A model generated the notes under the pieces. The model was given only the letters and a program-made list of their open reading frames with translations. It ran no database searches and was not told where the DNA came from. 64,000 bases of DNA from contig NC_134138.1 in NCBI RefSeq assembly GCF_033958435.1, positions 4,600,001 to 4,664,000 on the forward strand, in the 5' to 3' direction. The stretch comes from Carettochelys insculpta (Eukaryota; Chordata; Testudines; Carettochelyidae). Positions 32,315 through 43,460 of the stretch are shown piece by piece. Each line of letters opens with the position of its first letter. Position 1 is the stretch's first letter. Both the position numbers and the translations under genes were made by a program.

Positions 32315-33025
32315 GGCTACATCTACGCGTGCAGCCAACATCGATATAGCTTATTTCGATGTTGCGACATCGAAATAGTCTATTTCGATGAATAACGTCT
32401 ACACGTCCTCCAGGGCCGGCAACGTCGATGTTCAACTTCGACGTTGCTCAGCCCAACATCGAAATAGGCGCAGCGAGGGAACGTCTACACGTCAAAGTAG
32501 CACACATCGAAATAAGGATGCCAGGCACAGCTGCAGACAGGGTCACAGGGCGGACTCAACAGCAAGCCGCTCCCTTAAAGGGCCCCTCCCAGACACAGTT
32601 GCACTAAACAACACAAGATACACAGAGCTGACAACTGGTTGAAGACCCTGTGCCTGCAGCATAGATCCCCAGCTGCCGCAGAAGCAGCCAGAAGCCCTGG
32701 GCTAAGGGCTGCTGCCCACGGTGACCATAGAGCCCCGCAGGGGCTGGAGAGAGAGCATCTCTCAACCCCCCAGCTGATGGCCACCATGGAGGACCCAGCA
32801 ATTTCGACGTTGCGGGACGCGGATCGTCTACACGGTCCCTACTTCTACGTTGAACGTCGAAGTAGGGCGCTATTCCTATCTCCTCATGAGGTTAGCGACT
32901 TCGACATCTCGCCGCCTAATGTCGAAGTTAACTTCGAAATAGCGCCCGACGAGTGTAGACGCAACGGGCGCTATTTCGAAGTTGGTGCCGCTACTTCGAA
33001 GTAGCGTGCACGTGTAGACGCAGCT
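32315..33025 (+). mobile_element. Harbinger-derived MITE 2 (711 bp)
   Basis: Termini GGCTACATCTACGCGTGC and, inverted, AGCTGCGTCTACACGTGC; flanking triplets cat (32,312-32,314) and cct (33,026-33,028). Same deletion structure as MITE 1 and in the opposite orientation: the left part matches 2,966-3,260, the right part 7,330-7,648. Arm A keeps the empty site at 7,953-7,955 (ATG). Confidence 0.9.
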
Positions 33026-33180
33026 CCTGTGTTACATTCCCACCACAGCCCAAATCTCAGCCCATAACCCTGAAGCAGCTCTGATCTGTTCCCATTAGCA
33101 CAGCAAACCCAGTCCGCCACACACAACAGACAGCCTTTTTGTTGTTTGTTCATATGTAACTTTTTTACCAAATATCACCT

Positions 33181-33504
33181 GCACTAACCATTTGGAAGCT
33201 TACTAATAAACCTTTAAAATGTTGGTGCCTTTTTTTTTTTTTGTAAGTTGAGTCTTTCAGCTGGTTTTAATAAAACTGGGTTCTGAAAAAACCCCACCTA
33301 TTTTAAAAACTCACGACCAAAAAAAAAAAAAGTGAGTTAAAACTACACAGATTTTTTTCCCCCAGAAAAGCTGTTCCTAAAACACTAACATCTAAGAAGC
33401 TCCATAGTTAAACCTCAAACAACCACCTGAGTGGTTTTTATTTTGCTAAAGCACAAACTAGCAAAACTTACTGTGCATTAGTATGCTTGCAAGAAAGATG
33501 CCCC
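33181..33504. other. AT-rich anonymous sequence with T- and A-runs
   Basis: Poly-T near 33,230 and poly-A near 33,320. No gene. Confidence 0.45.
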
Positions 33505-33987
33505 CCCCAGGGATCGCTGTGCAACCCATATCTTTAGAAGTAACGGTGACTACCCTAGAGTCCACAACAACTTCAAGCATGGGTGAGAACCCACATTTCT
33601 TACATGCATCATAGCATAAATTGTGACTTTACAAGAACATGCTCATGACAAGAGATGAAACCTCACAGCTTCACCTGCTCCCATCAGACTTTGTTGAGAG
33701 GGTATTACATATGCATCTATTTAGATTTTCATGCAAATAAGCTCTGAAGCACACAGGCCCTAAAGCCTTTCCCAGTCCTGAGCTCCTGCTGGCACATTCC
33801 TTACACACACATATCAACAAGTCAAGCCCCAAACTCTGTCCCAGGCTGAGGAAGACGCCTATATGCTAAAACGTCTGTTGGCCAAGCCATGTACGGTGGA
33901 TTCCTGATTCACGCAGCCTCAAGTTGAGTGAATTTTTGGTTGCCATGAGCTGGAGTGTTGAGGAATTGAGCCCTGTCTCCAGGCTGC
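33505..33987 (+). repeat. Direct repeat, copy 2
   Basis: Same orientation as 18,960-19,442; see there. A foldback MITE follows 80 bases later, whereas copy 1 is preceded by one at 18,172-18,571. Confidence 0.75.
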
Positions 33988-34066
33988 CGAACAGCTCAAC
34001 AAGCCTGGAGACCAAGTAATGCAATAGAAGCAAACTTGGTTTTCGGGCTTCAATAAACCAAAAAAA

Positions 34067-34471
34067 GGCTACGTCTGCACGTGCCCCACACTTCAAAATG
34101 AGCCTGCAAATGGTCATTTCGAGGTTTATTAGTTAAACGCTGAAATGCCTGTTCAGTATCGCGTTAGCGTGTGGGGTTCAGCAGTGCTTGGAAATTAACG
34201 TGCGTTACTGCCGCGCGGCGCGGCCAGGGGGGGCTTGGGGCTCCTTTTCCAAACTTGATGCGAATAATGGGACTTTGAAGCAGGGGGGGTCCTTGCGGAC
34301 AGGAGCCCTGTCGGGACGCGCCGCGGGCTGCAAGGCACGTTAATTTGGAGGCGCCGCTGCCGCCCGCACGCTAACGAAGCGCTGCGTTTGAGTTTCAGTG
34401 CTTCGTTAGTAAAGTTCAAAATGGCCATTTGCGTGGCCATTTCGAAGTTTGGGGCACGTGTAGACACGGCC
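34067..34471. mobile_element. Foldback MITE, older copy
   Basis: 405 bp, same family as 18,172-18,571. Left end GGCTACGTCTGCACGTGCCC, right end ggcacgtgtagacacggcc. Halves pair through aatggccatttcgaagttt-type words but with many substitutions, so it is older than the 18,172 copy. Flanking triplets do not match clearly. Confidence 0.8.
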
Positions 34472-35080
34472 GAAGTGTGGGTGAGTCTGGTTCTGTACGA
34501 GAACCTGTTTTACTTTTCAGAAGCAGTTGCAATGGAGGTTTGTTTATTAGCTCTAAGCTCTGTGAGTATCAGACTCCACTGAGCATTTTACAGGTATTGC
34601 TGTTTTCTGTGGTTTGAAATGGCTCAAGAGGAGGGCTGGGGGATTTGTACATGTGAGTTTTGCCTTTTCTGTAAAGTATTGGAGCTGGCTCATGGTGCTC
34701 TCTTGGGGGGGACAAGGTCCCATAAATGTTGTTCTCGGTCTTGTGGCCACTCTCTGTGTTTCCTGGCATGGGTGCCAGGGTGTTGGAGAGGTGGGACCTG
34801 CTTTCTCTGATACGCAGCCTTCTCAAGGCCAAGCTGGCTGGCTGCTTTGAAAACAGTTGTGAAAATCCAGCAGCCCTTTGTGCTCTAGAGAACAGACTGG
34901 CCCTGCTGGTTGGCCTGGTGCAGAGAGAGCTACGCAGGACAGATGCGTCCCTCCCTGCCAGGACACCCAGCAGAGCCCCATGAGGTACACAGCCCCCAGC
35001 AGAGCCCCCTGGGGCCTACGCCTTCCCCCTTACAGCCAACAGCTTTGTTTGGGGACGGTGACACAAGCCCTGAGGTAAGT
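34472..35080. other. No gene seen
   Basis: Anonymous. It may include a CR1 5' UTR near 35,000-35,080, judging from its position before the endonuclease fragment. Confidence 0.4.
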
Positions 35081-35410
35081 GGGGAAGGAAGGAGGAATAA
35101 CAAAGGACGACCACTCGTTCGAAAGGAGAAAGTCGGCCAATCAGCAAATTGTCTCAGGTGTTTGTACAGGAATGCGAGAAGCCTGGGAAACAAACAGGAG
35201 AAATTAGAGGCCCTGGCAGAGTCAAAGGAGTATGAGGTGACTGGAAGAACGGAGACGTGGTGGGATGACTCACATAACTGGAGCACGGTCATGGAAAGGT
35301 ATAAACTGCTCAGGAAGGACAGGCTGGGGGGAAAAGGAGGAGGCGTTGAGCTCCATGTGTGGGAGCAGCATGATGGCTCAGAGCTCCAGTATATGGAGGG
35401 ATAAAAGCCA
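35081..35410 (+). pseudogene. CR1 ORF2 endonuclease fragment
   Basis: Encodes YRNARSLGNKQEKLEAL, then TETWWDDSHNWSTVMERYKL and LLRKDRLG, the start of the APE-type endonuclease of CR1 with its TETW catalytic block. It ends at about 35,400 with no RT following. Confidence 0.8.
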
Positions 35411-35649
35411 GTTGAGAATCTATGGGTTGAGCTCTATGATGAGAGAGCGGCAGCATGAGCGGGCCTTGGGGGAGCTGAGAAGCCCAGAGGCAGTGAGCAG
35501 CGAGAGGGCCAGGAGGCCTGGGACTGGGGGTCACTTAGAGATGCATGTGCTGGCCCAGCATAAGGATGGGGGGGGACCTGGATGGGTTTCTTACCTCCTT
35601 TGAGTGAACGTGCAAGTTGAACCAGGTACCCTCAGTGGAATGGCTCCAG
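35411..35649. other. No gene seen
   Basis: Anonymous sequence between the CR1 and gypsy fragments. Confidence 0.35.
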
Positions 35650-36950
35650 AAGCTCACCCCCGGCTGGCTCAGAGGTGCTGGAGGGGCTGCAGCCTGAGCA
35701 CTACAAACAGGCCCTGCTGCATAAATTCACGCTGAGCCCCGAGATGTACAAGAAGTTGTTCCAGGAGGCATAGAAGGGGCCGGAGGAGACCTGTGCAGAC
35801 CTGGCCTCCCGTCTGCCACAGAACTACGGCAAGGGGGTGTGTGGGATGGGAGCCCAGACTGTAGAGGACCTGGTTAAGCTGATGGTCCATGTGTCCTGGA
35901 ACGGTTCCATGGAGTGTGTCTCAGCCAGAGGACTCTCACAGCGCGGCCAGAGGACTCTCTCAGCGCGGAGGAGCTGGCAGATGACTTCACGGACAGCTGG
36001 GCTGAGCATGAAGGAGAGTCCTGGAGAAAGGAGAATCGGGGGGGGCGGGGTGTCCAGCAGCAGCTGCTGCTGGTTCCCCAAAGGTATCGCCCGAGGCACC
36101 CCCCTGTTGAGGCTGCTTCAGACCTTTCATTGGCCAGGGACATTTGCGGGCGTGCAGTGGGACTGCCAGACCTGCAGCTCCTGCCAGGGGCTGGGGAAAG
36201 CTGCCCTGAGGCATCTGCCCACCCGAGGAGCCCTCCCAGAAGGTAGCGATAGATACAGTGGGGCCCACTGGCAAGGCAACCCAGCTGGGGAAGAAATACA
36301 CCCAGGTGGGGCCTGACTCTGCCCTCCCAAGGTGGACACGGCAGCAGACTTTCTCCTGGCCATTTCCAGCAGGGTTGGGTCCCCCCAGGAGGTCCTCAGC
36401 AACCAAGGGGCTGACTTCATGTCCACCCTGCTCCGGTGCAGGTGGGGGAAACCAGGGATCTGGCTTGCCTGGGCCTTGGGGCATTAGTCCCGGCCCCACG
36501 GGCTGCTGGGAAGGTTCCTTGGGATATGGAGAAGGGGTGCCGCTGCATAAAGGCCTCCGGCATCTCAGGACTGTGAGAAGCACTTGTCCCACCTGCTGTT
36601 TGCACCCAGGGACCCCAAGGGACCACCAGCTTCCCCCCCACCTAAGCTGTGGTGCAGAAGGGGGAGGGAACCCCTGGACTTGCTGAGAGAGTTGGGGGGG
36701 CTCCCCTGGGTGGACAGTGGGGGGTGGAGGACATCCTGGCTTTCCGGGAACGGCTTGCAGAGCTCATGGGCCTGCCTAGGGAGCCCCTGGGCAGAGCCCA
36801 AGGGAAGAGGAGGGGCTGGTGTGACCGCGGGGGGAGCTGGGCTGGCCTGGCCCCCAATGTCGTCCAGCCACCAGACAAGGTGGATCAGCTCCTGCAGGAC
36901 GTCAGGGAGGCAGGCCCCAGCGAAGGGGAGCGCCGCTGGCTCAATTGATG
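35650..36950 (+). pseudogene. Decayed gypsy (Gmr1-like) element: gag and integrase remnants
   Basis: Remains in order: a SCAN-like gag piece (EHYKQALLHKFTLSPEMYKK, a stop, then ETCADLASRL, 35,680-35,900); an integrase zinc-finger piece FHWPGTFAGVQWDCQTCSSC (36,120-36,185), whose H...CxxC fits the HHCC module; and an integrase-core-like stretch FLLAISSRVGSPQEVLSNQG (36,345-36,415). Protease and RT are absent and frames change several times. A matching LTR follows at 37,035. Confidence 0.7.
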
Positions 36951-37034
36951 TTTAACCCCAGGGCGCAGGGCCCAAACTTCCCCAGCTCCCTGGCTGAGTG
37001 ACCCTGCTCAGCTTGGTCTGGAAGGGGGGAGCGA

Positions 37035-37418
37035 TGTGCTGTGGGGGGGTGGATGTGTGAGTGACAGGCCCAGCAGCTCCCACGGGCCGGGGATGACCCC
37101 TGCGGCTGTAGCCTAAGCTGCCAGGTAACACCCTGGGCCGACCACAGCCAGGGAGGAGCCTGGCTGGGTGTGAATTAGACACGGCAGTTAGTGGGGGGCA
37201 GTTAGCCTGGACTGGAGGAGAGGAACAAAGGGGGAACTGAGGCCCTGGTGTGGAGGGCTCCTCTCCCCAGGATCGGCTGGAATGACTGTCTCTGCCGGCT
37301 GCATGGACCCCGCTGTGCTGAGCTGGGCCTCTGGCGACACAAAATGCCCATTCCACCTGCTGAGTCACTCCTGCCTGCGGCCGGGGGGCAGAGCTTGGGG
37401 ACCCCTGAACCCATCACA
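37035..37418 (+). mobile_element. Gypsy LTR, fourth copy
   Basis: Starts after a purine tract (tctggaaggggggagcga) with TGTGCTGTGGGG and ends CCATCACA at 37,418. Shared with 21,177-21,574: the gactgtctctgccggctg, ctgctgagtcactcctgcct and gagcttggggac blocks. It fits as the 3' LTR of the decayed element at 35,650-36,950. Confidence 0.78.
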
Positions 37419-37665
37419 CTCCTGCCTGCAGCGGGGCGGGGGGCAGAGCTTGGGGACCCCTGAACCCATTACACTCCTGCCTGCAGCTGGGGGTCAGCGC
37501 TTGGGGACCCCTGAACCCCTCACCCTCCTGCCTGCGGCTGGGGGGCAGCGCTTGGGGACCCCTGAACCCCATCACACTCCTGCCTGCAGCTGGGGGTCAG
37601 CGCTTGGGGACCCTGAACCCCATCACACTCCTGCCTGCGGCCGGGGGCAGAGCTTGGGGACCCCC
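37365..37665 (+). repeat. Tandem array made from the LTR terminus
   Basis: Five to six units of about 50-56 bp, each 'actcctgcctgc..ggggg..agcgcttgggga' then 'cccctgaacccatcac'. The unit equals the last 50 or so bases of the gypsy LTR, so the array grew from the LTR end. Some units have changed gagctt to gcgctt. Confidence 0.85.
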
Positions 37666-39639
37666 TCACATCCCTAGGGCTGTCCCTGGGCTGGGGGCTG
37701 GTAATATGGAGCTGCACTAGCCGCTGCGCTGGTGGGCGGAAATGCTGAGAGAATTCTTACCCTCCCCCGGACGAGCCCCTTGCTCCAGGGACCATCCCCC
37801 GTGGCGCTGAGCCCCAGCATTGCCCCAGCGGGGCCGAGCTGGCTGGACCTGCAGACCTGGGAGCCTCAGACAGCCCGGCTCTGCATTGCTGCCCCGGGCG
37901 GATCCGTGCCACAGGGTGGGAGTCGGGCAGGTATCGTTTAACTCCACTGCTCTGACTGTGCTGCCCGGCCAGCCGGTACGTCCCTCCCGGCAGCCAGGAA
38001 GGAGCTCGTCTCCCAACTGGGGCTGCAGCTCCAGAATCGGGGCCCCCCCAGGGCCAAGGTGGAGGTTTCCTTCCACTGTGACTCAGAGCAAAGCGCTGCC
38101 TCCCCCCTTCCCCATTGCGCTCCAGCTGCCCGGTACTTCTGCACGAGCTGGCCGGGGCTGCAGGCTCCGGCTGCATCTCTGGCTGTTGTGCATCTCTCTA
38201 AGTAGCAGGGCCCACAACTCCTTAACACCCAGCAGCTGTCCCCTGACCCCCACTATCGACAGCTTCCTCCTGTGGGCTCGGCTGGGAGATACCGGCAGCC
38301 CAGTGCCAGCCTCAGGCTGCCCAGCCATGCCAAGGCCTGCCTTGGGGGGGCAGAATCAGGTTCCGGGCAGGACAGCAGGGGTGGCTGGTGGGGGGAGCTG
38401 GCAGAGGGGACGGGCGAGGGTCTGGCAATAGGGCTGATGGGCTGTGTTGCAAAGGGCCTGTGTGGGCCAGAGCTGGGGCTGCAAGAGGCAGCGCTCATCT
38501 GCCTTAATTTCTCTCCAGGAGTAATGCAGCCGGGCCGTGGGCCTCGCCCTGACCTGCGCCCGGGTCCCTCCTCACCGGCTTGCAGGGAGCCCCCGTGCCT
38601 GCTGCTCCTGGCCCAAGCAGAGGGATGAAGCATCTGCAGGACTAGGGCAGAGGTGCTGGGGGTGTGCTCAGGCCAGGACTGAGCTGCTCCCGGGGTGCCC
38701 AGCCCAGCTGGCAGGCCTAGCCCGGCCCCAGGGGGCTCTCTGCAGCCAGGGGAGGCTCGCCTTGCTGCGGGCGGGTGCAGCCGGAGGAGAGCTGCAGGGC
38801 CCCACGGCGGCGAGCTGAGGGCGAGGCTCTGCTTTGGGCTGTGCAGCTTGGTGCTTGCCCCACACCTGGCCCTGGCGCTCAGCTCCTCTGGCCGGGCACC
38901 CCAGGGCGAGAAGCTCGGGAGGGGGGACCCGGCATTCTGGGGCAGAGCTCGGCCCCCCACAGCCGGGGCACTCGAGCCTGTGTGCACCGTCTCTGCCTCG
39001 GTACAGGCCCTCTTCCGGCTGGCGCAGCCCCTGGGGTCTCAGCCCCTGCCTGGTTCACTGCCCCTTTCCTGCCCCCCTCCCCCCCCGGTGATCCCACCTT
39101 CCTTTGAGGGCCTCACTGCCCACCACTGACATGGCCACGTCCCTGTCGGCGCCTTTCCCCTCCCCGAGGGCAGTCATATCCTCTGGCCTGGCGCCCCAGC
39201 CAGCCAGCAGCTCTCTCCTCCAGCTGGGGAGCGCCAGGAGGGCTGCTGGGCCCAGCTGAGAGCGGCCTGGGGGGGTACAGGGGAGCGGTGGAGCCGGCCT
39301 GAGGCCGTTGGGCTCGGGGGGGGGCGGGGGCAGGAAGGTACAGGGCTGGGCCTGGGGCAGGATGAACTCTGCAAGCCCATGACCTTGGTAGGCGCTGCAG
39401 GCTGGGGGCGGGGGGGGGGCAATGAGAACAGCTCTGGGGCAGGGAGTGGGGTGAGGGTAATTTCCTGGCTCAGGGCACTACCCCACCCGCCCCGGCACCA
39501 CTCGGGGCCACCGGCAGCATCCTCGGGCACGGCTCCCCGGTGACCACCTCACAGCAACAGCTGGGGGGTCATTGGGGTGTCTCACACACACACACATCCC
39601 CGTATTGGTCCTCTCCTGGCCCTTCAGCACAGGGCCCGT
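37666..39639. other. GC-rich region, no gene recognised
   Basis: Long open frames on both strands reflect high GC; none shows a domain or splice-bounded exon that I recognise. A host gene with diverged sequence cannot be excluded. Confidence 0.45.
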
Positions 39640-40245
39640 GTGGGGAGTGTGGTGGGGCTGGGAGCAGGGAGAGGGGGGATGCGGGGGCTGAAAGGTGGAT
39701 TCTGGAGGCTGCAAGAAGGGACTTTTGGGGTGGCTGGAAGAGGGGGATTTCAGAGGGGCTGGAAGAGGCGTATTGGGGGGGGTCTGGGGGTAGGGGCAGG
39801 TAGCGGGGTATTTTGGGGGGGCTGAAAGGGGGGGTATTTTGGGGTTCTGGGGGTAGGGGCAGGGAGAGAGGGATTGGGGGGCTGGAAGGGTGTATTTTGG
39901 GGGGCTGGGGTGGGGGTGGGGGTAGGGGCAGGGAGAGAGGGATGGGGGGCTGGAAGGGAGTATTTTGGGGGGCTGGGGTGGGGGTGGGGGTAGGGGTAGG
40001 GGCAGGGAGATAGGGATGGGGGGCTGGAAGGGGGTATTGTGGGGGGCTGGGGTGGGGGTAGGGGCAGGGGCAGGGAGAGAGGGATGGGGGGCTGGAAGGG
40101 GGTATTTTGGGGGGCTGGGGTGGGGTGGGGGTAGGGGTAGGGGCAGGGAGAGAGGGATGGGGGGCTGGAAGGGAGTATTTTGGGGGCTGGAGGTGGGGGT
40201 GGGGGTAGGGGCAGGGAGAGGGGGATTTTGGGGGGCTGGGAGCAG
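39640..40245 (+). repeat. G-rich minisatellite
   Basis: Tandem units of about 58-74 bp beginning TATTTTGGGGGGCTGG and containing several runs of four to six G (starts near 39,835, 39,893, 39,961, 40,035, 40,103, 40,176). The G runs fit G-quadruplex formation on the plus strand. The minus strand reads as a proline-rich open frame by accident. Confidence 0.88.
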
Positions 40246-40542
40246 CAGCGGTGCAGCTGGAAGGTTTTTCTCCCTCCCTCGGCCTCTGACGAGAGCAGCA
40301 GGAGCCCGGTGCCGCCAGACTGGACGCTGGTCTGTGTGGTCACTGAGAGCAGCATCGGACACAGTGTGGCCCCTGTCCCGGAGGGTCAGCGCCAGGGCCA
40401 GCGCCCAGGGACTGGCAGGTCCCACCGAGGGGTTGAGCCAGCGGGAAGCCCTGGCAAACGCCTCTCTGCCACAAGGGGCCTCTGGCAAAAGCCTGACACA
40501 CAACAATGCCACCCCCAGCGCCCCAGTTCTCCCCGGGGGACA
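40246..40542. other. No gene seen
   Basis: Anonymous flank between the minisatellite and the LTR. Confidence 0.4.
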
Positions 40543-41276
40543 GGACGGGGTTTCCGGGCATAGCTGGCGGAATCAATCCAGGGGATCTTTGCTTGCAGTC
40601 CAGGCCACTTACCGCCCCAGGCTGGGATTTCCTTCTTACCAAGGCAAAGCCAACCAGCCTCACCGGCCAGCCAGACACCACACAAGCAAACCCCCAGACT
40701 TCCCAGCTGCTCTAGCAGCCCAGCCCAACAACCCCCAAATTCAGGTGAGAGGCTCTTAAGCCTATTTCACCAAACTCCACACGGATGGTTCCAGTTCCCA
40801 AAGGGCCCAGCCCCTGCCCCTGCCCCTGGTCAATATACACTTGGATCTTACCCATACAACAAGCTTACTGATGCTTTAGCGCTAATATCTAAAGGTTTAC
40901 TAATAAAAAAGAAAGAACAGGGGTTAGAGAGAAGAACTGTTAAAGCAAAACTTTACATGCATCAGTTATAACTTCTGACACAGCCTGTGGAGTTATTTGC
41001 TGACTCTTGGAGGGACCTGAAAGCTCATTTCAGGTTACATAGATTCCGTTATCAAAACATTGTAGGTCCAGCCTGCTGGGGCCCACATGCTGGGACATGG
41101 CCCCTTGGAGACCCAAAGAAAAAGGAGCCGAGCTGGAAACTACTAAGGCCACATCATCCCACTGAGGGATTGCGCACCGCCCCCCCCAGTCTGGACAGGC
41201 TCAGTTCATGAGGACTGAAGACCCAAGAAAGTCCCTGCCAGGGCCCATCTTACAGCTTTTCATATGCAGAGGGAAT

Positions 41277-42428
41277 AAATGGTAAATGGGAATAAATGGT
41301 AAATTTTCACAATGGAGGGGGGTAACTAGTGGTGTTCCCCAGGGGTCAGTCCTGGGACCGATCCTGTTCAACTTGTTCATCAATGATCGAGAAAATGAGG
41401 TAAGCAGTGAGGTGGCAAAGTTTGCAGATGACACCAAGTTGTTCAGGGCAGTCAAAACCAAAAGGGATTGGAAAGAACTACAAAAAGATCTCAGCAAACT
41501 GAGTGATTGGGCAGCAAAATGGCAAATGAAATTTAATGTGGGGAAGTGTAAGGTAATGCACATTGGAAAAAATAACCCAAATTACACATACAACGTGATG
41601 GGGTCAAATCTAGATACGACAGATCAGGAAAGGGATCTTGGAGTTATAGTGGATAGTTCTCTGAAGACATCCACGCAGTGTGCAGTGGCAGTTAGTAAAG
41701 TAAATAGGATGTTAGGAATTATGAAAAAAGGGATAGATAATAAGACAAAAGATATCATACTTCCCCTATATAAAACTATGGTACATCCACATCTTGACTA
41801 CTGCGTGCAGATGTGGTCTCCTCACCTCAAAAAAGATATACTGGCATTAGAAAAGGTTCAGAAAAGGGCGACTAAGATGATTAGGGGTTTGGAACGGGTC
41901 CCATATGGGGAGAGGCTAGAGAGACTGGGACTTTTCAGTCTGGAAAAGAGGCAAGTGAGGGGCGATATGATAGAGGTATATAAAATCATGAATGGTGTGG
42001 AGAAAATGAATATAGAAAAATTATTTATCTTTTCCCATAATACAAGAACTAGGGGACACCAAATGAAATTGATGGGAAGTAGGTTCAAAACTAATAAAAG
42101 GCAATTTTTCTTCACACAGCGCACAGTCAACCTGTGGAACTCCTTGCCCGAGGAGGCTGTGAAGGCCAGGACTCTATTAGGGTTTAAAAAAGAGCTTGAT
42201 AAATTTTTGCAGGTTAGGTCCATAAATGGCTATTAGCCAGGGGTAAAGTATGGTGCCCCAGCCTTCAGAACAAGGGCAGGAGATGGATGGCAGGAGATAA
42301 ATCACTTGATCATTGTCTTCTGTTCTCCTTCTCTGGGGCACCTGGCATTGGCCACTCTCGGCAGACGGGATACTGGGCTGGATGGACCTTTGGTCTGACC
42401 CAGTATGGCCATTCTTATGCTCTTATGA
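41277..42428 (+). mobile_element. CR1 LINE, 5'-truncated, inserted in the LTR
   Basis: Ends in the CR1 3' UTR (gacccagtatggccattc then ttatgctcttatg). The flanks share gaggg (near 41,268 and 42,426), a plausible short duplication. The reading frame inside is intact, which suggests a fairly recent insertion. Confidence 0.85.
41286..42236 (+). CDS. CR1 ORF2 C-terminal half, uninterrupted
   Basis: 316 open codons from the late RT domain to the natural stop. [19 protein letters not shown] and KFADDTKLF (catalytic FADD) give RT motifs; [48 protein letters not shown] and [14 protein letters not shown] are the conserved CR1 C-terminus. The ATG used here is internal; the protein is truncated at its N-terminus by incomplete reverse transcription, so no functional enzyme is expected. 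Confidence 0.85.
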   Translation: MGINGKFSQWRGVTSGVPQGSVLGPILFNLFINDRENEVSSEVAKFADDTKLFRAVKTKRDWKELQKDLSKLSDWAAKWQMKFNVGKCKVMHIGKNNPNYTYNVMGSNLDTTDQERDLGVIVDSSLKTSTQCAVAVSKVNRMLGIMKKGIDNKTKDIILPLYKTMVHPHLDYCVQMWSPHLKKDILALEKVQKRATKMIRGLERVPYGERLERLGLFSLEKRQVRGDMIEVYKIMNGVEKMNIEKLFIFSHNTRTRGHQMKLMGSRFKTNKRQFFFTQRTVNLWNSLPEEAVKARTLLGFKKELDKFLQVRSINGY

Positions 42429-42834
42429 GGGCCAATTCCATTCTGCTCCATGGGCCTTGGCCCACCACCTGAGCCGGTGGGTCACTGTGCCGAGTTCCCA
42501 TTTGTTGCAGGCCCAGCAGGAAACCCACCATCACAAAGTGAGTGTTGGCCATCCGGGCCTCTGCTCAGTCTATTGTCCTGGCTGGGGTGGAGCCCCACCT
42601 ACCTCTGTGAAGCTCAGCACTGAAGCATTTCTCACACAGCTGCAGAGCTAAACGTCTATAACTCTGCCTATGTCCATGCTACAGACACACAAATAGCACA
42701 CATAGCTTCAGGGCATCAGTAGCTTTCATTTGACACCTCACATACCCCCACCCCCAGCAACATTTGGGGCCAATAGCCACCCTGGGCATTCAAATGGCTT
42801 CCAGAACCAGCATAAACTCCAGCCACATATGACA

Positions 42835-43124
42835 CCCAGACTGACCCGAACCTACAGCAGCGACACCCTCCCTCCTGGCTTCTCCAGTCAGGCAGGCTCT
42901 GCCAGCCAGCTGTCCTGCGAGGGGCTGCGCTCTGGAAGCGAGTGGGAAGGGGCAGGTGTATAAAAGCAGCCATTGCAGAGCAGGGTATGTCGCCGTTTAC
43001 GTGCTGACAGGCGTTTACAGCAGCACTAAGGCCCCACGCAGCTGAGGGCGCAGGTGTTCAGGCTCAAAGGAGGAAGCCTGGAGTGTAGTCCACTTCCTGG
43101 ATAATTCCCTGCCCGCCCATGCCA
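42835..43124. other. No gene seen
   Basis: Short anonymous stretch with a TATAAAAG word near 42,958; no evidence that it is used. Confidence 0.35.
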
Positions 43125-43460
43125 ACCCTCTGTTCGGCACTGGTGAGGCCCCCATCTGGAATATTGTGTCCAGTTTGCCCCCCCCCCCACCCCTCAGTAT
43201 AAAAAGGATGTGGATTTGCTGGAGCAGGTTCAGTGAAGGGCAACAAAAATGATTAAGGGGCTGGAGCACAAGACCTGTGAGGAGAGGCTGAGGGATTTGG
43301 GCTTGTTTAGTTTACAGAAGAGAAGGCTGATGGGGTGATTTAATAGCAGCCCTCAACTTCCTGAAGGGGAGCTCTAAAGGGGAGGGTGAGAAACTGTTCT
43401 CAGTGGTGTCAGATGGCAGAACAAGGAGCAATGGTCTGAAGTTACAGGGGGAGGTGTAGG
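43125..43460 (+). mobile_element. CR1 fragment
   Basis: Decayed CR1 ORF2 C-terminal coding (gaatattgtgtccagttt, ggctggagcacaagacctg, tcagatggcagaacaaggag). It stops within the coding region with no 3' UTR. A C-run near 43,175 interrupts the frame. Confidence 0.82.

Larger units (their letters stand above)
24825..33180 (-). repeat. Arm B of the large inverted duplication
   Basis: Reverse-complement partner of 7,815-16,872. It carries two Harbinger-derived MITEs absent from arm A (27,926-28,607 and 32,315-33,025) and lacks the LINE/LTR present there. It keeps 25,400-26,385 and about 30,797-31,560, which arm A lacks. It shares with arm A the 98-bp PLE tail insertion and the LINE fragment inside the PLE endonuclease. 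Confidence 0.85.
40543..42834 (-). mobile_element. Third copy of the arm LTR family, split by a CR1
   Basis: 40,543-41,276 and 42,429-42,834 match 14,690-15,837 in the same orientation; the CR1 at 41,277-42,428 interrupts. Outside these limits it does not match the inverted arms, which helps place the LTR edges. No coding content. Confidence 0.68.

Noticed and set aside
37365..37665. CRISPR-like regular repeats
   Set aside because: Head-to-tail tandem units without spacers, derived from an LTR end, in a vertebrate genome.
37666..39639. Candidate host gene in the GC-rich region
   Set aside because: Long frames on both strands but no recognised domain, no consistent exon set and no start or poly-A context.
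39478..40512. Proline-rich 344-codon minus-strand open frame
   Set aside because: It is the C-rich strand of the minisatellite; the frame comes from the repeat unit.
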